Of a DNA stretch of 64,000 bases, positions 11,201 through 20,212 are shown piece after piece. The notes under the pieces were generated by a model, which searched no databases, was not told where the DNA came from, and saw only the letters and a program-made list of their open reading frames with translations. The translations under genes were made by a program, and so were the position numbers. Numbering within the stretch: the first letter of the stretch is position 1; the number at the start of each line of letters is the position of its first letter. The stretch is from Cryomorphaceae bacterium (GTDB lineage Bacteria > Bacteroidota > Bacteroidia > Flavobacteriales > UBA7430): assembly GCA_019649675.1 (NCBI GenBank), contig BOWN01000001.1, forward strand, positions 480,868 through 544,867, read 5' to 3'.

Positions 11201-13015
11201 ATATTCACAAGAACCGTCTTCAAAATTTGCATCAGGGTCATAGTTTAAAGATAAAATGTCTGTACACCCTAAATTTGGCAACTCACAAGAACCATCATCA
11301 AAGGTAGCTGTAGGAGAAAAATTAAATGCCAAAGTATCCATGCAACCATAAACCGGTATTTCAACATTTATATTTATTGATGGCGAAAAAACATCAAATA
11401 CCGAATTATTGCCGTCTAATACACCGTCAAGCCAAGTGTTTCCTCCTGTGTATGGAAGAGTTACTTCCTGACTGTTTCCATCTGTGTCACTAAAATACAA
11501 GGTAGATGAAATATTTGCATCAAACGAGCCAGAAATTGAAGGAATACCACTTAAACCTATACAAGAATTTCCAACTGGAAAAGAGCAAGACTGAGGCTCA
11601 CAAGCCCAGTTTAATCCTAATGGAAGGCCTGAAATATCATTGATTGCAAGAGAATCTACATATACTATGTCGCCATTTACATTAAATGTTTCTGCTAATA
11701 GAAACTGAATAGACTCAATAAAATACTCATTTAAAAATGCCGTTGGCATTAGTGCTTGATTTTCAACCAGATCGACCTCCTCTGAGAAATTGAAGCCTAA
11801 ATCAGTCGCATCTGCACTAGGAGCACAAATATCACTTATAGCAGAGCCATCAAACTCTGAAGCATATACAACACTCGTTTGGTTACCTATTGTTTCAAGC
11901 TCAAACAAAACATAAACAATATTATTTTCAAAGTTAATTTCATACTGAGGAACATAGTTGTCGGTTTCCATATTTGTAGAAACGGCTAAAACATATTCTC
12001 CATCTGCTAGACCTGTAATATCAACCCACTGGCAAGAAATTCCGGAACCGTAAGTGTCTGAACAACCTTTACTAATTCCCATCGTAGAACAACCATATGT
12101 AAAACTACAAGGAGTAGGATTGGTAATGTAATCAGGCGTCTCACTAGATACGGCAGCCCCTAAATCCATTACACACCAACCATTTTTGTGTCCAATGGTC
12201 TCGCTTGGCTCTAAACTTGGATAATTATAAAGTCTATAGTTCGCATAACCCTCATAGTGAGCATGACCATGGCAGTCATCCCAATAAAAGTTAGGGTTCA
12301 AATTTCCAGCACCGCCCGATTGACCAATGTAAAAATCTTCATTCCCATAGTTGGAAATAGTCGTGGTAAATCGAAGTGTTTTTCTTTCTCCTGTTCCAGT
12401 TATACATCCTTCGGCTACAAGACATTCATCTGAGCTGGTAAACGAATTTATTTGTAGTGAGTTTAAAATCGTATTGACCGAAACTTGTAAGTCAGGTCCA
12501 TTAAGACAGCTACCGTCATCAAAAGTTGCTTGGGAATTATAATTTGCCGCATTTGAGTCTGTACAACCAGGAACCAAGCCCAAACAAGCTGCTTGAGCCT
12601 CTGAATATGAATTACAATCGGCAGCGTTAGAAACAAAAGTAACCGAATAGATAGCGTCTAAATCGACGGCTAATTGCCATTCTAATGAGGCACAACACGC
12701 GCTTAAATATTCATTATTATAAACACTAATCTCATTTGCATTCATTAATCCACCTAAAGGATCAATTGTCGATATAGATGTTTCGTAAATACTCAAATTT
12801 CCTTCAACACTTACCAAAGAAGATAATGCTTCGAGATTAGTAACATCAGCACCAGTGATGTTTAAGTCGCCTTGAAAAACTTCACAGCCTGCAAGTGCGT
12901 TAAGTGCTTCTTGAGAAGTAATAAAGTTTGATTGACCTGTTATTCCGCATTGGGCATTCAAAAACTGAGATACACTAAATAGAAGTGCAAACATGAGGGT
13001 GGTAAAGTTTTTCAT
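8246..13015 (-). CDS. Exported multidomain protein: lysyl oxidase domain, GCTD repeats, T9SS sorting domain
   Basis: A 1589-residue secreted protein. A signal peptide (ends ...SQFLNA) precedes a short leucine-rich stretch (about 45-100) and a lysyl-oxidase-like domain (about 170-375). That domain has Cu ligands in DCHGHAHYEG (H249, H251, H253), the quinone-cofactor Lys in GHKNGWCVMD (K277) and Tyr in GCSDTYGSGISCQWVDIT (Y322), matching animal LOX blocks GHKxxFCLED and GCYDTYxxxIxCQWIDIT. Ten GC(T/M)DxxAxNYNxxAxxDDGSC repeats follow, interleaved with four modules of the DSYGDGWNG type. Then come two tandem modules (about 1212-1380) of form GWNM...IIVKDxxGxAYLPxxGFNGIGD...GYQIKL. A C-terminal T9SS type-A sorting domain (PNPASNLTEISFYL ... 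ITKRLEVIK) ends the protein. Known LOX enzymes oxidise peptidyl lysine to allysine for cross-linking; the substrate here is unknown. The frame is intact over 4.8 kb. Confidence 0.9.
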   Translation of the reverse strand: MKNFTTLMFALLFSVSQFLNAQCGITGQSNFITSQEALNALAGCEVFQGDLNITGADVTNLEALSSLVSVEGNLSIYETSISTIDPLGGLMNANEISVYNNEYLSACCASLEWQLAVDLDAIYSVTFVSNAADCNSYSEAQAACLGLVPGCTDSNAANYNSQATFDDGSCLNGPDLQVSVNTILNSLQINSFTSSDECLVAEGCITGTGERKTLRFTTTISNYGNEDFYIGQSGGAGNLNPNFYWDDCHGHAHYEGYANYRLYNYPSLEPSETIGHKNGWCVMDLGAAVSSETPDYITNPTPCSFTYGCSTMGISKGCSDTYGSGISCQWVDITGLADGEYVLAVSTNMETDNYVPQYEINFENNIVYVLFELETIGNQTSVVYASEFDGSAISDICAPSADATDLGFNFSEEVDLVENQALMPTAFLNEYFIESIQFLLAETFNVNGDIVYVDSLAINDISGLPLGLNWACEPQSCSFPVGNSCIGLSGIPSISGSFDANISSTLYFSDTDGNSQEVTLPYTGGNTWLDGVLDGNNSVFDVFSPSININVEIPVYGCMDTLAFNFSPTATFDDGSCELPNLGCTDILSLNYDPDANFEDGSCEYCAEGIEWVVRMDLFDSYGDGWNGNYYHITNEWGDTTAVGTMEDGSQATDFFCLAPGCYVVSVPETGGWPYEISWEITAPGYEDVYVSGACPDAQPLNFLSECESVSGCTDPLALNYNDEANYDNGSCLYPVLGCTDSLALNFNEEATEDDGSCEYPIDCSDLTAITINMSDSYGDGWNGNVLTLNGQSFTLESGSEGAESTCYDPELGCVEVVVSEGGWAYEVSWTITTEGGDVLLSGGSPYVGEFGLEGCGPVLGCTDETALNYNQEATEDDGSCDYPLAGCTDPAALNYDDSATTDDGSCEYPLECSDGSNVLVMELQTDPYPQETSWDLISADGDTLIVMNGFEEQNTLYVDSICVPDDVAITFNLYDTYGDGLTSGAGNGEFHLYVCGAQVFSGSSFEYLFSGTFSGCDGAQIIVFGCMDETAINFTPDANTDDGSCEYEVVLGCTDNEAVNFNEEATDDDGSCTYITCEFYEMLVEVQLMSTSGNGWGSLTYELSSFDGSMQETGTLETGFDGVNYYCLSNDCYLFTVPEYGSSETFNWSILIEGKKQISGTSGTKAHFGVNQICELVMGCTDLNAINFNPQANVSDESCNYPNGGSQQLALEAGWNMVSSFIQTENMSIEAIMEPIISQVIIVKDNLGLAYLPDFGFNGIGDWDNTQGYQIKLYDEAVVDMTGFIVAPEQTPVNLTEGWNMIAYLRSEPAPVDAVLDAFTSDIIIVKDVMGMAYLPEWGFNGIGDMVAGQGYQIKLYASHILTYNANDDEYRMAHTPTIDNTSMSVDFEKNTGSNMHLLIPESAWNVPVSSKDELYVYDAKGDMVGAAKITLPNTLITIWGNDLLTSEKDGLYDSEELSLVLYTEKINTSQSVSLELTTGVSGFEKDALVIASQISESNFEKDLALFNSVPNPASNLTEISFYLNKEMDITLRLFNVIGEEIKLITAGIKSAGYHTAQVDVNQLAPGSYYYQLQVDNVQITKRLEVIK

Positions 13016-13104
13016 TATTTATTTATTAAAATATAACGTTCTATCAAAAGGTTCTCAACAATTGTGCCAATACCATGGTTTCAATTGCTCATGAAACAAA
13101 AAAA

Positions 13105-13200
13105 GGGCAAGCTACTTAAATCACAGTGCTCAACCCTTTACCCTTGCTGCGTTCCCGCCCTGGGGGAATTCAAGGGGAGCTACTTGTCTAAGACTTGCCC
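13105..13200 (-). ncRNA. ffs: Signal recognition particle RNA (4.5S-type)
   Basis: On the minus strand the ends GGGCAAG and CTTGCCC pair to close a long hairpin. The apical conserved loop reads CCAGGGCGGGAACGCAGCAA, matching the SRP domain IV consensus AGGxCxGGAAxGxAGCA that binds Ffh. A T-run directly after the 3' end (minus strand, 13104 downward) is a natural terminator. It lies between glyS and the lysyl-oxidase gene with no protein frame. Confidence 0.93.
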
Positions 13201-13271
13201 TATGCAAAGATACAATTCTATAAGTATGCTAGCCATTTTAAGTTTGGAAATTTTGTTAAAGTACCCCACAG

Positions 13272-13300
13272 AAAAATCCTTTATCAAAATTGATAAAGGA
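13272..13300 (-). terminator. Rho-independent terminator of glyS
   Basis: TCCTTTATCA and TGATAAAGGA form a perfect 10-bp stem with a 4-base loop. It lies just after the glyS stop, and the minus strand continues into a T-run. Confidence 0.85.
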
Positions 13301-13320
13301 TTTATTTCTTTTTTTAACTC

Positions 13321-14862
13321 TTAGCACTTGAGCAAGTATTCTTGCATACTAACCGATTTATCCATAATATCTCGAACTTCATCAATAGAAACACGTTCCT
13401 GCTGCATGCTATCTCTGTGTCTAATGGTTACACAATTGTCATTTGCCGTATCATTATCAATAGTGATACAGAACGGAGTCCCATTAGCATCCTGACGACG
13501 GTAACGACGACCGATAGAATCTTTCTCTTCGATGACACAGTTAAATTCTAATTTCAAATCATCAAATATTTTGCGAGCCAATTCGGGAAGGCCGTCTTTT
13601 TTTGTTAATGGCAAAATTGCTGCTTTTACCGGCGCTAAAACTGGTGGTAAAGCCAAAACAATCCGCGTGTCATTATCACCTACTTTTTCTTCTCGGTAAG
13701 CATTACACATGGTTAACAAGAACATGCGGTCTACGCCTATAGATGTTTCAACCACATAAGGTGTATAACTTTCGTTAATTGCAGGATCAAAGTACTGAAC
13801 TTTTCTACCTGAATATTCTTGATGTGCTTTTAAGTCAAAGTCAGTTCGAGAATGAATCCCCTCTACTTCTTTAAAGCCAAAAGGGAATTGGTACTCAATG
13901 TCAGCTGCAGCATTTGCATAATGGGCCAACTTCTCATGGTCGTGGAACCGGTATTTTTGTGGATCAACTCCCAAAGATAAATGCCATTTGTGGCGTGCCT
14001 CTTTCCAGTGCTCATACCATTTAATTTCCTCTCCGGGTTGAACAAAAAATTGCATTTCCATTTGTTCAAATTCGCGCATTCGGAAAATAAACTGACGGGC
14101 CACGATTTCGTTTCGGAATGCTTTACCAATTTGAGCAATACCAAAAGGAATTTTCATACGTCCCGTTTTCTGAACATTTAAAAAGTTTACAAATATTCCC
14201 TGAGCCGTTTCTGGGCGCAACCACAAATCACTTGACCCGTCGGTGGTAGCCCCCATTTTAGTGCCAAACATGAGGTTAAACTGACGAACATCAGTCCAGT
14301 TCGCTGTTCCCGATATTGGGCATTTTATTTCAAGTTCTTCAATAAGCGCTTTTACATCTGCCAAATCTTCTTTCTCTAAACTGCCATTTAAGCGCTTGGA
14401 GATGTTGGCCATTTTTTCCTTATAGCCCAACACTCTTGGATTTGTTTCTAAGAACTGAGCCTTGTCAAAAGCTTCGCCAAAGCGCTTTGCGGCTTTTTTA
14501 ACTTCTTTGGCAATTTTACCTTCAATCTTGGCAATAAAGTCTTCAACCAAAACATCTGCACGATAGCGCTTTTTAGAGTCTTTATTATCGATTAGTGGAT
14601 CGTTAAATGCATCTACATGCCCGGAAGCTTTCCAAATAGTTGGGTGCATGAAGATTGCTGAATCAATTCCAACAATATTTTCATTCATCTTTACCATGGA
14701 AGCCCACCAATAATCTTTAATGTTCTTTTTTAACTCTGAACCATTTGAACCATAATCATACACTGCTGCTAAGCCGTCGTACAACTCGCTAGATTGAAAA
14801 ACATAACCATACTCTTTAGCGTGCGCTATTACTTTCTTAAAAACATCGTCTTGATTTGCCAT
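13321..14862 (-). CDS. glyS: Glycyl-tRNA synthetase, alpha2 type
   Basis: Charges tRNA-Gly with glycine. It is a class II synthetase of the single-polypeptide dimeric type used by Bacteroidota, not the tetrameric bacterial type. The start is set at MANQDDVFKKVIAHAKEYG (14862): the open frame extends 31 residues upstream, but that extension is hydrophobic and unlike the family. Motif 2 is seen in GKAFRNEIVARQFIFRMREF. The anticodon-binding C-terminal domain begins near VLALPPVLAPVKAAILPL. The 513-residue length is normal. It is followed by a strong terminator and then the SRP RNA gene. Confidence 0.96.
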   Translation of the reverse strand: MANQDDVFKKVIAHAKEYGYVFQSSELYDGLAAVYDYGSNGSELKKNIKDYWWASMVKMNENIVGIDSAIFMHPTIWKASGHVDAFNDPLIDNKDSKKRYRADVLVEDFIAKIEGKIAKEVKKAAKRFGEAFDKAQFLETNPRVLGYKEKMANISKRLNGSLEKEDLADVKALIEELEIKCPISGTANWTDVRQFNLMFGTKMGATTDGSSDLWLRPETAQGIFVNFLNVQKTGRMKIPFGIAQIGKAFRNEIVARQFIFRMREFEQMEMQFFVQPGEEIKWYEHWKEARHKWHLSLGVDPQKYRFHDHEKLAHYANAAADIEYQFPFGFKEVEGIHSRTDFDLKAHQEYSGRKVQYFDPAINESYTPYVVETSIGVDRMFLLTMCNAYREEKVGDNDTRIVLALPPVLAPVKAAILPLTKKDGLPELARKIFDDLKLEFNCVIEEKDSIGRRYRRQDANGTPFCITIDNDTANDNCVTIRHRDSMQQERVSIDEVRDIMDKSVSMQEYLLKC

Positions 14863-14981
14863 AGCTGCAAAAATAAGAAATAGAATGATACAACCGAGCC
14901 TTCGTATTTTAAGTTCGATTTTTAACTGATAAATAATTATTTTAATGATGGACAAAACATCAAACCAGATACTGCATGAAA

Positions 14982-15956
14982 TTATTTCTTACGCTCGATG
15001 ACATACTCTATAAGTGCATTTAGCGCTTGTTTCACCTCAGAGTCAGGAATGTCAGAAATAATATCTATGGCTTTTGCTTTATAAGCATGCATTTTTTCTG
15101 TGGCATACTCTATTCCACCACTTTCTCTAACAATGGCTATAACTTCGTCGACCTTATTAGGGTTGTTGTGATGTCTTTTAATCGTATTTATTATTTTTCT
15201 GCGGGTAGCTTTATCACATTGTTGAAGCGTATAAATAAGTGGTAAAGTCATTTTTTGCTCTTTGATATCAATACCCACTGGCTTTCCGATCAGTCCTTGT
15301 TTTTGGTAATCAAAAAGGTCGTCCTTGATTTGAAACGCAATTCCAATAGCTTCACCAAAATCCCACATTTTTTTAATTTGTGCTTCTTCGCTGGTAACTG
15401 ATGCGCATCCAACGGCACAACAAGCTGCAATTAGAGAAGCAGTTTTCTTACGAATAATTTCATAATAAACAGCTTCAACAATATCTAGTCTTCTGGCCTT
15501 TTCAATCTGTAACAACTCCCCTTCGCTCATTTCTTCAACAGCACGAGAAGTTAATTTTAAAAGATGAAAGTCTTCGTTTCTTACTGCCAACAATAATCCT
15601 TTTGAGAGTAAAAAATCACCAACGAGAACGGCAATTTTATTTTTCCAAAGCGCATTAACTGAAAAAAAACCACGACGCATATTTGCATCATCCACTACGT
15701 CGTCATGAACCAGCGTTGCCGTGTGTAAAAGTTCTATCATAGAGGCCCCTCGAAAGGTACTTTCATTCGTCTCTCCAAATAATTTCGCAGAAAGAAAAAC
15801 AAACATTGGTCGCATTTGCTTCCCTTTTCGCTTTACAATGTAATTAGTGATTTTATCTAAAAGTGGGGCTTTGCTCGCCATCGAGGCTTTGAACTTGGAC
15901 TCAAAAGAATCCATTTCAGTTTTTATTGGCGCTTTTATTTGATCGATAACCGACAT
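14982..15956 (-). CDS. Polyprenyl diphosphate synthase (trans-type, long chain)
   Basis: Condenses isopentenyl diphosphate units into a long-chain polyprenyl diphosphate, most likely the menaquinone side chain. The first Asp-rich motif is HDDVVDD and the second is KDDLFDYQ. The GKQMRPMFVFLSAKL block before motif 1 is also typical. The start MSVIDQIKAPIK (15956) is preferred over one three codons upstream, giving about 324 residues. Chain length (C35-C40 versus C50) cannot be read with confidence. It is followed on the same strand by glyS. Confidence 0.9.
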   Translation of the reverse strand: MSVIDQIKAPIKTEMDSFESKFKASMASKAPLLDKITNYIVKRKGKQMRPMFVFLSAKLFGETNESTFRGASMIELLHTATLVHDDVVDDANMRRGFFSVNALWKNKIAVLVGDFLLSKGLLLAVRNEDFHLLKLTSRAVEEMSEGELLQIEKARRLDIVEAVYYEIIRKKTASLIAACCAVGCASVTSEEAQIKKMWDFGEAIGIAFQIKDDLFDYQKQGLIGKPVGIDIKEQKMTLPLIYTLQQCDKATRRKIINTIKRHHNNPNKVDEVIAIVRESGGIEYATEKMHAYKAKAIDIISDIPDSEVKQALNALIEYVIERKK

Positions 15957-16080
15957 GGGGTACAAATTTAATAATAATTGGGCTGCTAACGCTTTGTAAA
16001 ATGAATTATTGCAAGATTAAAATTAACTTTAATTTCGGTTGGTAAAAGCTATACCATTCCTGCAATTCTTATGACTTAAA

Positions 16081-17118
16081 CTACTTTTTATTAGCAAGTT
16101 GCCCACAAGCGGCATCAATGTCTTTTCCGCGACTTCTCCGAATATTTACAACAACGCCACGGTCTTCCAAATAATCTTTAAACTCATCAACTTTATGAAC
16201 TTTGGCCTGCGTATAAACGCCTCCATCTATCGGATTGTATTCAATAATATTTACCTTACACGGAATGTGTTTGCAGAACTCATAAAGCTCATGCGCATCT
16301 ACTACCTCATCATTAAAATTATCAAATATGATGTATTCGTATGTGACTCTGGTTTTCGTTTTTGCGTAAAAATATTTTAACGCTTTTGCCAAAACCTCTA
16401 AATTGTTGGTTTCGTTTATGCCCATAATTTTATTACGCTTCTCATCGTTTGCCGCATGTAATGAAAGTGCCAAGTTAAATTTTACATCATCATCGGCTAA
16501 CCTCTCTATCATTCTAGCAACTCCGGCTGTAGAAACGGTAATTCGTTTTGGCGACATCCCCAAGCCTTCTTCAGAAGTTATTTTTTCTATAGATGCCAGC
16601 ACATTCTTATAATTCAATAGCGGCTCACCCATACCCATATAAACAATATTCGATAAGGGTTGCCCATTATGCTCTAGTGCTTGATCACGAATAATACGTA
16701 CTTGATCATATATTTCATCCGCATTAATATTTCGCATGCGTTTTAAACGCCCGGTAGCACAAAATTCGCATGCCAAGCTGCACCCTACTTGCGAAGAAAT
16801 ACAAGCCGTCATACGGGTGTCCGCAGGGATTAAAACGCCCTCACAAATTTGGCCGTCGAACAAACGAAAGGCGTTTTTAATGGTGCCATCCTTACTAATT
16901 TGTGTGTCGTCGACCTTTACAGCATTAATGTTAAAATTATCTTTTAACATTTTACGAGTAGACAAAGAAATATTACTCATTTGATCAAAATCAGTCACTG
17001 ATTTTTTCCACAACCACTCATAAACCTGTTTCGCACGAAAGGCTTTTTCGCCATTCTCAACAAAATAGTTTTTGAGTTTTTCTTTCGATAAAGCTCTAAT
17101 GTCTTGTTTCTTCTGCAT
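16081..17118 (-). CDS. rlmN: 23S rRNA/tRNA adenine-C2 methyltransferase
   Basis: Radical-SAM enzyme that methylates C2 of A2503 in 23S rRNA and A37 in some tRNAs. The [4Fe-4S] motif is CSLACEFCATG. GMGEPLLNY and the C-terminal IRRSRGKDIDAACGQL block, with the second catalytic Cys in DAACGQL, are diagnostic. The start is taken at MQKKQDIRALSKEKL (17118) because upstream in-frame residues are not family-like and would overlap the divergent gene. The length of 345 residues is normal. It is transcribed divergently from the amidohydrolase at 17168, sharing a 50-base promoter gap. Confidence 0.96.
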   Translation of the reverse strand: MQKKQDIRALSKEKLKNYFVENGEKAFRAKQVYEWLWKKSVTDFDQMSNISLSTRKMLKDNFNINAVKVDDTQISKDGTIKNAFRLFDGQICEGVLIPADTRMTACISSQVGCSLACEFCATGRLKRMRNINADEIYDQVRIIRDQALEHNGQPLSNIVYMGMGEPLLNYKNVLASIEKITSEEGLGMSPKRITVSTAGVARMIERLADDDVKFNLALSLHAANDEKRNKIMGINETNNLEVLAKALKYFYAKTKTRVTYEYIIFDNFNDEVVDAHELYEFCKHIPCKVNIIEYNPIDGGVYTQAKVHKVDEFKDYLEDRGVVVNIRRSRGKDIDAACGQLANKK

Positions 17119-17167
17119 TTTCATCGCTGCAAAGATAGGGATTCTTACCTTTGCTAAAATTTTACAA

Positions 17168-18337
17168 ATGCGGATCATTCAAGCGTCCTATATTCTGCCC
17201 CTTAATACTGCTCCAATAAAGAACGGTTATCTCTACATTGAAGATGACGGAACGGTAATTCATGTGAATGATGTTGCTCCTATTACAAACCAATTTGAGG
17301 TGGAAGTTTATGAGGGTATTGTTTGTCCTGGATTTGTTAATTCACATTGTCATTTGGAGCTTTCTCACATGAAAGGACTTATGCCTACGGGTTCTGGGCT
17401 TCCAAAATTTGTGAGTCAAATTCCCAAACTTAGACAAACTTCGAAGGTGGATAAGTTAAAGTCCATGAAAGAAGCTGATCAGAATATGTATAAATCGGGT
17501 ATTGTGGCTGTAGGTGATATTTCAAATACAACAGAATCTTTAAGTATTAAAAAAAACAGCGCTATGCGCTATCATTCATTTGTTGAGCTGTTTGGGCTTG
17601 ATAAAAATAAAGCTGAGGATTTGCTTAGAGAAGGTTTAAAAACAGTTGAAGAATACCGCTCATTCAATCTTTCAGCATGCCTTGTTCCTCATGCGCCTTA
17701 CTCTTTATCGCCCCAACTATTAGAGAAAATTTATTCAAATTCCGACGATCAATTACTAACTATTCACTATCAGGAAACAGCTTCAGAAAAAGAACTTTTT
17801 CTAGACTCAAAAGGCGATTTGGCAGAGTTGTTTATAGCTAAAGGCCTTGACCTTTCTTCCCAATTAAAAAGTGGTCTAAATTCAGCTCAATATGCTCTTT
17901 TACCCTATTTAGCTAAAAAACAGAAGCTTTTACTAGTACACAATACCTTTTCGGATAGAACTGACATTGAAGAAATAGAAACGTATTTTTCGCAAGCTTA
18001 TTGGTGTACTTGCCCAAAGGCAAATTGGTACATAGAAAAACAATTACCAAACTATAATTTGTGGCGGGAAAAGAATTTAAAAATAACGATTGGTACTGAT
18101 TCGCTAGCCTCAAATAACTCCTTATGTGTTTTGGAGGAAATCAAAATGATTCAAAAAAACTTTCCACATATTAGTACAAATGAATTACTGATCTGGGCCT
18201 GTAAAAATGGAGCAGAATTTTTTAATTACGATAAATTAGGTTCTTTTAAGTCTGGTTTTAAGCCAGGGGTTCTATTAATCGAAAATGTTATTGGGCTGCA
18301 ACTAACAGAAAAATCTAGAGTAACCGTGTTGGTCTAA
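17168..18337 (+). CDS. Amidohydrolase / chlorohydrolase-like deaminase
   Basis: Cytosolic metal-dependent hydrolase of the TRZ/ATZ-SsnA-aminofutalosine deaminase superfamily, about 389 residues. The metal-binding HCHLELSH follows CPGFVNS. The second His comes in ACLVPHAPYSLSP, a third in TIHYQETASEKE, and the Asp in TIGTDSLASNNSL. The start at MRIIQASYILPLNTAPI (17168) is chosen because the longer frame would begin inside rlmN. Aminodeoxyfutalosine deaminase (menaquinone route) is one option, and guanine or S-adenosylhomocysteine deaminases are others. No neighbouring mqn genes are present to decide. Its end overlaps the convergent ispD by 4 bases. Confidence 0.8.
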   Translation: MRIIQASYILPLNTAPIKNGYLYIEDDGTVIHVNDVAPITNQFEVEVYEGIVCPGFVNSHCHLELSHMKGLMPTGSGLPKFVSQIPKLRQTSKVDKLKSMKEADQNMYKSGIVAVGDISNTTESLSIKKNSAMRYHSFVELFGLDKNKAEDLLREGLKTVEEYRSFNLSACLVPHAPYSLSPQLLEKIYSNSDDQLLTIHYQETASEKELFLDSKGDLAELFIAKGLDLSSQLKSGLNSAQYALLPYLAKKQKLLLVHNTFSDRTDIEEIETYFSQAYWCTCPKANWYIEKQLPNYNLWREKNLKITIGTDSLASNNSLCVLEEIKMIQKNFPHISTNELLIWACKNGAEFFNYDKLGSFKSGFKPGVLLIENVIGLQLTEKSRVTVLV

Positions 18338-19011
18338 ATGCTTTGTGGGCGAGCGAGTAAGGCTTCTGCAAAAATGAAATCCTCTGGAGTAGTCAATTTA
18401 ATATTAGTCCGATCACCTTTAAAATGGTGCACCTCTTTGCCCATCGCTTCAACCACAGAGGCGTCGTCCGTAAAGGTTACTTTTTCATTTTGTAGATAGG
18501 CATTCTGAAGCAATTCTGATGAAAAACATTGTGGTGTTTGTACTGTGTAATACTTGCAACGATCTAAGGCTTTACTTCCCCTTTTATCAGATTTACGAAT
18601 CGACTCTAATACTGGGCAAACCGGAATCACAGCACTATTAGATTCCGCATCATTATATAACTTTTGAATGAGATCTGGATGGATTAAAGGTCGCACACCA
18701 TCATGAACGGCAATAATACCCTTCTCTTTACAATGCACTAAACCATTTTTCACTGACTGAAACCTGGTTGTCCCACCTTCACATATTTGGTGTGAAATTT
18801 TAAATTGGTGTTTATCACAAAGGTTAGTCCATACATTGTGATACGATTTTGGTAATACAACAACAATACAAATCGAGGACGCTGCTAAGAAGAACTTTTC
18901 AATTGTATGCATCAATACAGGCTTCTGGTTCAACTCCAGGAATTGTTTAGGAACAGGGCTTTTCATCCGTTGGCCGCTTCCTCCTGCAACTATTATTGCG
19001 TATCGTTTCAT
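18334..19011 (-). CDS. ispD: 2-C-methyl-D-erythritol 4-phosphate cytidylyltransferase
   Basis: Third step of the MEP isoprenoid pathway, joining CTP to MEP. The nucleotide-binding start is IIVAGGSGQRMKSPVPKQF. VHDGVRPLIHPDLI and the TPEDFIFAEALL end are characteristic. It is 225 residues and intact. It overlaps the convergent amidohydrolase by 4 bases. Together with the polyprenyl synthase nearby, it indicates MEP-derived isoprenoid supply. Confidence 0.95.
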   Translation of the reverse strand: MKRYAIIVAGGSGQRMKSPVPKQFLELNQKPVLMHTIEKFFLAASSICIVVVLPKSYHNVWTNLCDKHQFKISHQICEGGTTRFQSVKNGLVHCKEKGIIAVHDGVRPLIHPDLIQKLYNDAESNSAVIPVCPVLESIRKSDKRGSKALDRCKYYTVQTPQCFSSELLQNAYLQNEKVTFTDDASVVEAMGKEVHHFKGDRTNIKLTTPEDFIFAEALLARPQSI

Positions 19012-19040
19012 TTTCTGATTAAAGTAACTACAATTAAAAC

Positions 19041-19074
19041 AAAAAAGCTAAAAGATCAGACAACTCTTAGCTTC
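19041..19074 (-). terminator. Rho-independent terminator of queA
   Basis: On the minus strand AAGCTAAGAG and a CTTTTAGCTT arm form a slightly imperfect stem followed by TTTTTTG, just after the queA stop at 19096. Confidence 0.7.
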
Positions 19075-19095
19075 TTAGTAATATTTCTTACCCAA

Positions 19096-20145
19096 TTACA
19101 AAATCAGCATGGCGTCACCGTAAGTAAAAAACTTATATTTTTCTTTTATCGCTTCAGCATAAGCCTCTTTTAACAGATCAAAACCACAAAAGGCAGCTGT
19201 ATGCATCATTAATGTTGACTTAGGAGCATGAAAATTAGTAATCATGCAATTTGGTATTCTAAAATCATAAGGCGGAAAAATGAATTTGTTTGTCCAACCT
19301 TCATATGGATTTAAGGTACCATGTGTAGAGACTGAACTTTCTATTGCTCTCAAAGATGTTGTTCCAACAGAACAAATTTTTCGGTTTTCTTTAAGTGCCT
19401 TATTTACAGTATTACAGGCTTTTTCACTAATCGAAATTTGCTCAGATTCCATCTTGTGTTTAGACAAGTCTTCTACCTCTACAGGCCGGAAAGTACCAAG
19501 GCCGACGTGTAAAGTTACTTCTGCAATATTGACGCCTTTGATCTCAAGACGCTTTAAAAGGTGTCTACTAAAATGCATCCCAGCAGTTGGAGCGGCAACT
19601 GCGCCTTGTTTTTTTGCATAAACCGTTTGAAATCTAACATCATCATCTTCATCTGGTTCGCGATTTAAATACTTTGGAATTGGTGTTTGTCCTAGTTCAT
19701 CCAATTTTTCTCGAAATGCTTCGTAAGGCCCATCAAATAAAAATCGTAATGTTCTACCTCTTGAGGTCGTATTATCGATAACCTCAGCTACTAATGAGCT
19801 GTCTTCACCAAAGTATAATTTATTCCCAATACGAATTTTTCTAGCAGGATCAACCAAAACATCCCATAGGCGATTCTCTTTATTTAATTCCCTCAATAAA
19901 AAAACCTCTATTCGTGCTCCTGTTTTTTCTTTATTACCGTACATGCGGGCAGGAAAAACTTTTGTGTTATTCAATATGATAACATCTTGATCATCAAAAT
20001 AATCAATAACATTTTTAAATTGACGGTGCTCAATTTTACCGGTATCTCGATGTACCACTAGCAACCTAGACTCATCCCGATTTTGAGGTGGTCTTTTAGC
20101 CAACAATTCTTCCGGCAGGTCAAAGTTGAAGTGGGAAAGTTTCAT
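19096..20145 (-). CDS. queA: S-adenosylmethionine:tRNA ribosyltransferase-isomerase
   Basis: Builds epoxyqueuosine on tRNA from preQ1 using the ribosyl group of SAM. The N-terminal [49 protein letters not shown] and the C-terminal [18 protein letters not shown] are signature blocks. The start at [15 protein letters not shown] (20145) is preferred over one four codons upstream. It is about 349 residues and intact. It lies next to truB, another tRNA-modification gene. Confidence 0.96.
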   Translation of the reverse strand: MKLSHFNFDLPEELLAKRPPQNRDESRLLVVHRDTGKIEHRQFKNVIDYFDDQDVIILNNTKVFPARMYGNKEKTGARIEVFLLRELNKENRLWDVLVDPARKIRIGNKLYFGEDSSLVAEVIDNTTSRGRTLRFLFDGPYEAFREKLDELGQTPIPKYLNREPDEDDDVRFQTVYAKKQGAVAAPTAGMHFSRHLLKRLEIKGVNIAEVTLHVGLGTFRPVEVEDLSKHKMESEQISISEKACNTVNKALKENRKICSVGTTSLRAIESSVSTHGTLNPYEGWTNKFIFPPYDFRIPNCMITNFHAPKSTLMMHTAAFCGFDLLKEAYAEAIKEKYKFFTYGDAMLIL

Positions 20146-20212
20146 TTTGGTAATCATAGAAAATCTCTTTTTAGGCTCGCAAATATAGGAAATAAAATAC
20201 GTTATTACGAAA

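Noticed and set aside
8246..13015. Regularly spaced short repeats on the DNA level that could suggest a CRISPR array
   Set aside because: They are coding repeats (GCTD...DDGSC) inside one intact 1589-codon frame, with unequal spacing and diverged sequence.
14863..14955. Upstream hydrophobic extension of glyS as a targeting peptide
   Set aside because: It is an accidental in-frame stretch. The family starts at MANQDDVFKKV and the enzyme is cytosolic.
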